From an uncultured Verrucomicrobiales bacterium (lineage in GTDB: Bacteria; Verrucomicrobiota; Verrucomicrobiae; Limisphaerales; CANJSG01): a DNA stretch of 7,006 nt. The stretch covers positions 1 through 7,006 of the forward strand of contig CAMLMI010000248.1 of NCBI GenBank assembly GCA_946480965.1, written 5' to 3'. Below are positions 1-4,669 of this stretch, piece after piece (positions within the stretch are counted from its first letter, which is position 1; each line of letters begins with the position of its first letter). The translations under genes and the position numbers were made by a program. The notes under the pieces are model-generated. The model made no database searches. It saw only the letters and a program-made list of their open reading frames with translations, and was not told where the DNA came from.

Positions 1-944
1 TAGGCTTCGGCCGGGAAACCGGCACCGACGTTGAGCGACGTGTCCTGCGTGCCGTCGAGGTTCACCTGGGTGAGCCGGTTCGAGTGGATTCCGAGCGTCG
101 CGAAGTTTCCGACCGCGACGAGCTTGCCCGTCGGGGTGAGCGCCACGCTGTTCACGTTGCCGCTGGCCGTGACCCCTTCGAGGAAGGTCGTGTCGCGCTC
201 GCCGTCGGCCGTGATCTTGAGGATGCGCGGAGACGGGTTGTTGAAGTTGCCGACCACGATCCAGCCGCCATCGGGCAGCGGGACGATCTCCTGCACCGTG
301 CCCGGCACCGACGGACTGAAGGTCCGGTCCACCGAGCCGTCGGCGAAGATCCGGCGGAAGTAGCCGCCGAAGCCGTCGTAGGAACTGAAGCTGCCGCCGA
401 CCAGGGCGCCGCCGGTTTCCAAAGGCAGCACGCGATACACGGGATTGCCGGCGCGCGGATAGAACGTGAGATCGACCGTGCCGTCGTCGTTAAGCCGGGC
501 GAGGTTTCGCAGGCCGAACGGACCGCCGACCGACGAGAAGTCGCCGCCGATCCAGATCTTGCCGTCGGGGCCGACCGTCACGTCGCGGACCAATCCGTTG
601 GGCGGATTGCCCAGCGCGACGAGGAACGATTCGTCCACGGAGAAATCGGTGTTCAGGCGGACGAGGTTCGAGACGGTCACGCCGTTGAACTGCGAGAACT
701 GGCCGGCGATGAGCCAACGGCCGAAGCGATCGCGCTCGATGTCGTGGATCTGCACGGTCCCGGTGGTGCCGACGACGTTGGTGAACAGGGTGTCCACCAC
801 GCCGTTGCTCTGGATGAGCGCGAGCTTCGCGCGCGGCTGGGTGAAGTCGCCGCCGACCAATACGCGCCCGTCGCCGAGCGGATGGATCGCGCGGACCGCG
901 CCGTTGAAGGCCGGGCTGGCGACGAAGGAGGAGTCGCGCTGGCT
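1..944 (-). repeat. Delta-60 repeat array III (6 cores visible, cut by window edge)
   Basis: Residues 1189 to 1502 begin with 'RDSSF'. Six cores are visible near residues 1211 (LGDGR), 1260 (DRFGR), 1313 (GPDGK), 1363 (LETGG), 1411 (LPDGG) and 1458 (TPTGK). Seven strand motifs are visible at 1191, 1238, 1291, 1345, 1393, 1438 and 1488 (QDTSL). By comparison with arrays I and II, only the seventh 'PDGK ... GG-FT' half-unit is missing, and it should lie just beyond the left edge. The cores are more degenerate here than in the other arrays. Confidence 0.85.
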
Positions 945-3900
945 GGGCTGGGGATAAACGGTGAGGGCCGCAGCCGGGCTGTTGGTGAAGCCGTTCGAAT
1001 TGATGGCCCGGACGGAATACAGCGCGGCCGTGTTGGACTTCACGTTGGCGACGGTGAAGGACGCGTTGGTCGCGTTCGCGATGACGACGCCGTTGGAGAG
1101 CCATTGCCAGGTGATGGCGAGCGGGCTGTAGGCGGCGGCGGTGAAGGTCGCGGGCACATCCTCGGCCGAGGCGACGGGCTGGGGCAACAGGCTGAAGCGC
1201 GGAACCGACTCGTCGTCGAGCAGCCCGATGGTCTGCGTGGTGAACTGCCCAAGTTCGCCGTCACCGACGAGGCCCGAGAGGTTCACGGTGAAGGTTTCGT
1301 CGGCCTCGACCGCGCCGTCGTTCTGGATCGTCACGGCGAAGGTCTTCGGTCCGGCTTCGCCGTCGGCCCAGCTCAGGGTGCCGCTGGCGGCGGTGAAATC
1401 GCTGCCGGTGGTCGCGGTGCCGTTGGCCGTGGCGTAGTTCACGGAGAGCGTGCCCCGTGAACCGGCCACGCGCTCGACCGTGACGGTGACGCTGCCGACC
1501 GACTCAGCGACCTGTTGTTCTGCCGATGTAAACTGGACGGAGCCCGGTCCTGCCGTCAGCAGCGCGATCCGGCCGCGGCTCTGGCCGTTCACCGTCGTGA
1601 AGGAGCCGCCCACGGCGAAGCGCCCAAGGGCGTCCATGCCGATCGCGCGGACGAAGCTGTTCGCGCCCGTGCCGGTGATGAAATCGGGGTCCAGGGTGCC
1701 ATCGGGCAGGAGGCGGACGAACCGTCCGACGGACTGGCCGTCCCAGGTGCCGAGGTCGCCGCCGAGGACGATGCGGCCGTCGGGCTGGATGAAGTGGGTG
1801 ATGATCGTGCCGGTGCCGAGCCCGACGGGGAACGCGGGGTCGTGCGAGCCGTCGTTCCGCAGCATGGCCATGTAGCCGAGCGAAACGAAGCCGGTGGATG
1901 TCTCAATCGCGCCGAACGCTCCGGTGACGAAGATCCGTCCGTCAGGCAACAGGCTGAGCGCCTGGATCTGCCCGGTGAATCGGCCGGGGTTGGTGAAGGT
2001 GTTGTCGCGGCGGCCGTCGGGATTCAGCCGCACCACTTCCGAGCCCGAGGGCGACGAACTGCGATGGGAGGCGACGATCACTTTTCCATCGGGCTGGACG
2101 GCGATGCCATAGACCTGTCCGGCCAGCGCGGCGCTGACGAAGTTGGTGTCCGTCCGTCCATCGGGCAGCACGCGGCGGACGGCGCCGCTGTCGCCGAGAT
2201 ACGCGCCGCCGTCCTGCAGCGGCCAGGTGGCGAGCACGGAGGAGGCGGAGATGTTCGCGTTCGAGTAGGTGAGATCGAGCGAGCCGTCGGCGAGGATGCG
2301 GGCGACCTTGGAACGGTTGAAGGTGCCGAAGCGGCTGAAGTTGCCGGAGATCAGGAGGCGGCCGTCGGGATAGGGCCGGACGGAGAAGACCGCGCCGTTC
2401 GGACCGACGCCGCCGGCGGGGAACGTGGCGTCCACCGTGCCGTCGGGGTTCAGCCGGACGAGGCTCGCCTGGACGCCGGTGCCGCCGTAGGTGGACATCG
2501 TTCCGACGACGACCAGTTTTCCGTCGGCCTGGAAATGGACGGCATACACGTCGTTGTTGAAACCGGTTCCGGGCGTGGTGAAGGACGGATCGGGCAGGCC
2601 TGCCGGGATGGTCACGGTTAGCTGCGCGCCGAGGCTTTCGACGAAGCCGACGGCGTTGCTGACGACCACGGAGTAGAGCGCCGCCTGGTTCGTCTGCACG
2701 TTGAAAAGATTCAGGATCGGAGCGGTCGCGCCGACGATGTCCACGCCGTTGGAACGCCACTGGTAGGTCACGGGCAGACCGGAGACGACGCCCACGGTGA
2801 AGCGCGCGCTGAAGCCAAGGAAGACCGACTGCGGCTGCGGATCGGTCGTGACCGCGGGCGCGGAGTCGTCGTCCGCGATGGTGATGAGCGACGTGGACTG
2901 AGAGCCAAGCGTGGCGCCGCCGGTCGGGCCGGAGAGCGCGAGTTGGACCGTCTCGTTCACCTCGGCGAGCGCGTCGGGCAGAATGGAGACGGTAAAGGAT
3001 TTTGCGCCGCCTTCACCCGCCGCCCAGGAGAGCGTGCCGTTGGCGGCGGTGAAATCGGTGCCGCTCGCGGCCGTGCCGGAACTGGTCGCGTAGCTCACCG
3101 AGACCGCGCCAGCCGTGCCGCCGAAGCGGGCGACGTGGACGGTGGCCGCGCCGCCCGACTCGGGCGCGACGGTGTTGGCGACGGTGAACTGAAGCGTGCC
3201 CGCGCCGCCGGTGTGGCCGCCCACGAGCCGGGCGAGGCCGCTGAAGGTCTGGCCATTGAGCAGGGAGTTGTTCGGGTAGTTCGTGAACCAGCCGCCCACC
3301 ACGATCTTGCCGTCGGGCGCGATGGCGGCGGAGTAGATGTGGACGAGGTCGTTGGTCTGGTTCTCGTTCGGGTAGGGCACGGGAGCGAAGCCGGTCTCCA
3401 ACGAGCCGTCGGCTTTGAGCAGGGCCAATTGACCGCGCGGCTGGCCGAGCACTTCGCGGAAGCGTCCGGCTACGAGATAGCCGCCGGTCGGCCACGGCTG
3501 GATGTCGGACACCCAGCCGTCGGTCGCGTCGTCCCCCGCGAAAGCGGTGTCGAGCGTGCCGTCGGCCTTCAAGCGGGCAAAGAAGCGCGTGGTGCTGTTG
3601 GCCGCGCCCTCGATGAAGCCGCCGACCAGCACCGAGCCGTCGCCCACGACATGGAGGGTCTCGACGCTGGGATAGGGATCGGTGTGCGAGGGGAGGAAGG
3701 TGGTGTCCTGCGAGCCGTCGGCGTTCACCCGCATGATGCCGGGCACGGGCAGGCCGTTCCATTCGGTGAAGGTGCCGCCGAGGTAGATCTTGCCGTCGCC
3801 CTGCACGCCGATGGAGCGGATGACGGACGAGGTGCCGAGGCCGCCCGGAAAGCCGACGTTGAACGTCGTGTCGAGTGAGCCGTCGTTGTTCAGCCGCGCA

Positions 3901-4508
3901 ATCGCCCGGCGCGAGGAACCGCCGAAGGAGGTGAAGAAACCGCCGACAAGAACCTTGCCGTCGGGCTGGAGCGCGATGTCGGTCAGGTAGCTGCTGTTGG
4001 CCGGCCCGGCGCCGCCACCGGTGAGGAAGCCGGTGTCGAGCGTGCCGTCGGCGTTCAAGCGGGCCAGATGGCTGCGCGACACGCCGGCGAAGGTGGTGAA
4101 CACGCCGCAGACGAGAATCTTCCCGTCCGGCTGGACCACGATGTCGTTGATCTCGCCGAAGCCCGTGGAGGTGGAGGGACCGTTGCCGACGTTGTTGACG
4201 AAGGCGGTGTCCAGCGAGCCGTCCCCGTTGACCCGGACGAAGAAGCGGACGGCGGTCCCATTGAAGTCGATGAACCGCGCCTGCCCACCGGCCAGCACCT
4301 TGCCGTCCGGCTGGACCGCCACGGCCTGGATCTGGCCCAGCTCGAAGGCCGGGAGGGCGAGCGGATCGCTCGCGCCGTGGCCGATGGCGAAGGTCTGGTC
4401 GAGCAGCGCGGAGGGCGAGGCGGCCTGCGCGGTTGGAAGATGCGTCGTCAGTCCGACAGCGGCGGCGAGGGCCGCTCCGGTTCGTTTCAACCACTGGGTT
4501 CTCTTCAT
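1..4508 (-). CDS. Giant secreted delta-60 repeat / Calx-beta / Ig-like protein (C-terminus beyond window)
   Basis: I translated this frame from the ATG at 4508 and it stays open for 1502 codons to the left edge, so the 3' end is missing. Residues 1-30 form a signal peptide (KRTQWLKR, then GAALAAAVGL, then AQA-A), predicting Sec export; this supports the chosen start. The order is: delta-60 array I (about 33-430), Calx-beta 1 (437-548), Ig-like 1 (551-633), delta-60 array II (637-985), Calx-beta 2 (988-1100), Ig-like 2 (1104-1185), delta-60 array III (1189 to the edge). No catalytic motif is visible. There is only one cysteine (Cys134), which fits an extracellular protein without disulfides. 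It lies 161 bp downstream of a paralogous gene on the same strand, so co-transcription is possible. By family analogy it is a surface or extracellular binding scaffold; the ligand is unknown. The reading frame is very secure, the domain calls are good, and the biological role is inference. Confidence 0.93.
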   Translation of the reverse strand, partial: MKRTQWLKRTGAALAAAVGLTTHLPTAQAASPSALLDQTFAIGHGASDPLALPAFELGQIQAVAVQPDGKVLAGGQARFIDFNGTAVRFFVRVNGDGSLDTAFVNNVGNGPSTSTGFGEINDIVVQPDGKILVCGVFTTFAGVSRSHLARLNADGTLDTGFLTGGGAGPANSSYLTDIALQPDGKVLVGGFFTSFGGSSRRAIARLNNDGSLDTTFNVGFPGGLGTSSVIRSIGVQGDGKIYLGGTFTEWNGLPVPGIMRVNADGSQDTTFLPSHTDPYPSVETLHVVGDGSVLVGGFIEGAANSTTRFFARLKADGTLDTAFAGDDATDGWVSDIQPWPTGGYLVAGRFREVLGQPRGQLALLKADGSLETGFAPVPYPNENQTNDLVHIYSAAIAPDGKIVVGGWFTNYPNNSLLNGQTFSGLARLVGGHTGGAGTLQFTVANTVAPESGGAATVHVARFGGTAGAVSVSYATSSGTAASGTDFTAANGTLSWAAGEGGAKSFTVSILPDALAEVNETVQLALSGPTGGATLGSQSTSLITIADDDSAPAVTTDPQPQSVFLGFSARFTVGVVSGLPVTYQWRSNGVDIVGATAPILNLFNVQTNQAALYSVVVSNAVGFVESLGAQLTVTIPAGLPDPSFTTPGTGFNNDVYAVHFQADGKLVVVGTMSTYGGTGVQASLVRLNPDGTVDATFPAGGVGPNGAVFSVRPYPDGRLLISGNFSRFGTFNRSKVARILADGSLDLTYSNANISASSVLATWPLQDGGAYLGDSGAVRRVLPDGRTDTNFVSAALAGQVYGIAVQPDGKVIVASHRSSSPSGSEVVRLNPDGRRDNTFTNPGRFTGQIQALSLLPDGRIFVTGAFGAIETSTGFVSLGYMAMLRNDGSHDPAFPVGLGTGTIITHFIQPDGRIVLGGDLGTWDGQSVGRFVRLLPDGTLDPDFITGTGANSFVRAIGMDALGRFAVGGSFTTVNGQSRGRIALLTAGPGSVQFTSAEQQVAESVGSVTVTVERVAGSRGTLSVNYATANGTATTGSDFTAASGTLSWADGEAGPKTFAVTIQNDGAVEADETFTVNLSGLVGDGELGQFTTQTIGLLDDESVPRFSLLPQPVASAEDVPATFTAAAYSPLAITWQWLSNGVVIANATNASFTVANVKSNTAALYSVRAINSNGFTNSPAAALTVYPQPSQRDSSFVASPAFNGAVRAIHPLGDGRVLVGGDFTQPRAKLALIQSNGVVDTLFTNVVGTTGTVQIHDIERDRFGRWLIAGQFSQFNGVTVSNLVRLNTDFSVDESFLVALGNPPNGLVRDVTVGPDGKIWIGGDFSSVGGPFGLRNLARLNDDGTVDLTFYPRAGNPVYRVLPLETGGALVGGSFSSYDGFGGYFRRIFADGSVDRTFSPSVPGTVQEIVPLPDGGWIVVGNFNNPSPRILKITADGERDTTFLEGVTASGNVNSVALTPTGKLVAVGNFATLGIHSNRLTQVNLDGTQDTSLNVGAGFPAEA
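954..1199 (-). other. Ig-like domain 2 (downstream protein)
   Basis: Residues 1104-1185 begin 'RFSLLPQPVASAEDVPA' and have Trp1136 within 'ITWQWLSNG', then 'AALYSVRAINSNGF' (Tyr1164) and a final 'AALTVYP' strand. It occupies the same place after Calx-beta 2 that Ig-like 1 occupies after Calx-beta 1. Cysteines are absent. It is more diverged from the other Ig-like domains in this window than they are from each other. Confidence 0.8.
1209..1547 (-). other. Calx-beta domain 2
   Basis: Residues 988-1100 run from 'PGSVQFTSAEQQVAESVG' through 'VNYATANGTATTGSDFTAAS', 'GTLSWADGEAG' and D1064-x3-E1068-x2-E1071 to 'IGLLDDE'. The D-x3-E-x2-E spacing is the same as in Calx-beta 1, and the central part is closely similar ('GTLSWA-GE-G-K-F-V-I'). 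This suggests the two domains arose by duplication within the gene. Ca2+ binding is expected from the family but not shown. Confidence 0.85.
1554..2600 (-). repeat. Delta-60 repeat array II (7 units)
   Basis: Residues 637-985 begin with 'LPDPSF' and hold seven cores near residues 660 (QADGK), 713 (YPDGR), 764 (LQDGG), 805 (QPDGK), 854 (LPDGR), 908 (QPDGR) and 959 (DALGR). The seven 'D-x-x-F/Y' strands are at 639, 692, 744, 786, 834, 889 and 939. Unit 3 is short (about 41 residues between cores) and has lost the 'GG-FT' hairpin, reading 'AYLGDSGAVRRV'. The array ends at 'SRGRIALL', with no final D-x-x-F. Confidence 0.87.
2610..2858 (-). other. Ig-like domain 1 (downstream protein)
   Basis: Residues 551-633 start after the Calx-beta domain with 'PAVTTDPQPQSVFLG' and contain the core Trp584 in 'TYQWRSNG' and Tyr612 in 'ALYSVVVSNAVG', ending with a 'QLTVT' strand. 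This is the bacterial I-set pattern in which Val/Trp/Tyr packing replaces the disulfide, since both Cys positions are absent. It probably acts as a spacer between Calx-beta 1 and propeller array II. Confidence 0.85.
2865..3200 (-). other. Calx-beta domain 1
   Basis: Residues 437-548 run from 'GTLQFTVANTVAPESGG' through 'VSYATSSGTA', 'GTDFTAANGTLSWAAGE' and a D512-x3-E516-x2-E519 segment to 'ITIADDD'. This is the usual Calx-beta order: V-E/S-G-G, then the Y-x-T-x-x-G-T-A strand, G-x-D-F, W-x-x-G, an acidic D...E-x-x-E-x-F/V strand and a terminal D-D-D. In the Calx-beta family the acidic residues bind Ca2+. Calcium-stabilised rigidity between two propeller arrays is inferred. Confidence 0.85.
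3219..4412 (-). repeat. Delta-60 repeat array I (7 units)
   Basis: Residues about 33-430 hold seven units of 51-60 residues. The hairpin core 'PDGK-hhhGG-F' or a variant recurs near residues 66, 126, 181, 236, 288, 339 and 397. The strand motif 'D-x-x-F' recurs at 36-40, 99-103, 157-161, 212-216, 267-271, 319-323 and 370-374 (LETGF in the last). Units 5 and 6 have degenerate cores (VVGDGSV, WPTGGY). The array opens with a lone D-x-x-F strand and ends at 'GLARLVGG' without one. The repeat matches TIGR02608/DUF5122, a predicted beta-propeller family. Confidence 0.88.
4421..4508 (-). other. Signal peptide of the downstream giant protein
   Basis: Residues 1-29 or 1-30 have a basic n-region (Lys2, Arg3, Lys8, Arg9), an Ala/Leu-rich hydrophobic core (GAALAAAVGL) and a cleavage region ending in Ala-Gln-Ala-Ala. 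This is a typical Sec/SPI pattern. There is no lipobox cysteine, so it is not a lipoprotein, and there is no twin-arginine motif. The mature protein would begin near Ala30 or Ser31, just before the first 'LLDQTF' strand of delta-60 array I. Confidence 0.85.
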
Positions 4509-4514
4509 AAAAAT

Positions 4515-4518
4515 TCTC
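4515..4518 (-). promoter_or_regulatory. Weak Shine-Dalgarno-like GAGA before the start at 4508
   Basis: On the minus strand the ATG is preceded by 'ccgagaattttt', with GAGA at -10 to -7. This is only a partial match to the anti-SD sequence, followed by an AU-rich spacer. Position and spacing fit a ribosome site, but the signal peptide decides this start more than the site does. I see no convincing -35/-10 pair in the gap. Confidence 0.35.
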
Positions 4519-4526
4519 GGGCCGGG

Positions 4527-4551
4527 CCGGAGCGCGGAGCATGGCTCCGCC
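4527..4551 (+). repeat. Palindromic intergenic element, copy A
   Basis: This 25-nt element contains a perfect 7-bp inverted repeat GCGGAGC / GCTCCGC (4534-4540 and 4544-4550) around the 3-nt loop ATG. It matches the reverse complement of copy B at 24 of 25 positions. It lies immediately upstream of the downstream gene's leader, so in the transcript it could form a hairpin about 25 nt before the start codon. It resembles a REP-type dispersed palindrome; that class assignment is inferred. Confidence 0.75.
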
Positions 4552-4632
4552 GCTGCCGGACCGGCAGGCTTCCATCCAAGACGGCCATTTTCTGTTGGCC
4601 CAGCGGATGGGTTCTGGAACGAAGGTCGTCCT

Positions 4633-4657
4633 GGCGGAGCGATGCTCCGCGCTCCGG
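4633..4657 (-). repeat. Palindromic intergenic element, copy B (inverted)
   Basis: This copy is inverted relative to copy A and differs by one base, in the loop-proximal position. The stem arms are GCGGAGC at 4634-4640 and GCTCCGC at 4644-4650, with loop GAT on the plus strand. It begins 12 nt downstream of the TGA at 4670-4672, so its hairpin could protect or end the upstream gene's transcript. There is no T-tract after it, so it is not a standard intrinsic terminator. Confidence 0.75.
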
Positions 4658-4669
4658 TTCGTCAACGTG

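Larger units (their letters stand above)
4509..4669 (-). other. 161-bp intergenic region between the two repeat-protein genes
   Basis: This is the only non-coding stretch in the window. It contains two palindromic elements in opposite orientation, at 4527-4551 and 4633-4657, with 81 bp of unique sequence between them. One element sits 12 nt after the stop of the upstream gene and the other 18 nt before the start of the downstream gene. No clear promoter, riboswitch or small reading frame with support is visible. Confidence 0.8.

Noticed and set aside
84..1460. Long plus-strand open frame (458 codons) opposite the downstream gene
   Set aside because: It is antisense to a frame with continuous recognisable domains. 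Its product is rich in Arg, Glu, Asp, Gly and Ala with a repetitive pattern mirroring the delta-60 codons and has no domain signature. Such frames are common opposite GC-rich repeats.
1515..2621. Plus-strand open frame of 368 codons, and a similar one at 2943-3878
   Set aside because: Both are antisense shadows with compositions like the one at 84-1460 ('AVG', 'GEDR' runs) and lie opposite delta-60, Calx-beta and Ig coding sequence.
3219..4412. FG-GAP/VCBS integrin-type propeller or RTX calcium repeats instead of delta-60
   Set aside because: The units lack the FG-GAP 'D-x-D-x-D-G-x-x-D' loop and the RTX nonapeptide 'GGxGxDxxx'. The 'QPDGK-hhhGG-FT ... ARLN-DG-xD-xF' pattern fits delta-60/DUF5122.
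4633..4657. Rho-independent terminator for the upstream gene
   Set aside because: There is a stable GC hairpin after the stop, but no T-tract follows on the minus strand. An inverted near-identical copy in front of the next gene fits a dispersed palindrome better.
3013..4665. Minus-strand open frame of 550 codons overlapping the start of the downstream gene
   Set aside because: It is in a different frame from the signal-peptide-bearing gene, starts in the intergenic region, runs through palindrome copies B and A, and encodes an Arg-rich product without a domain. The frame starting at 4508 explains the same DNA with three domain families.
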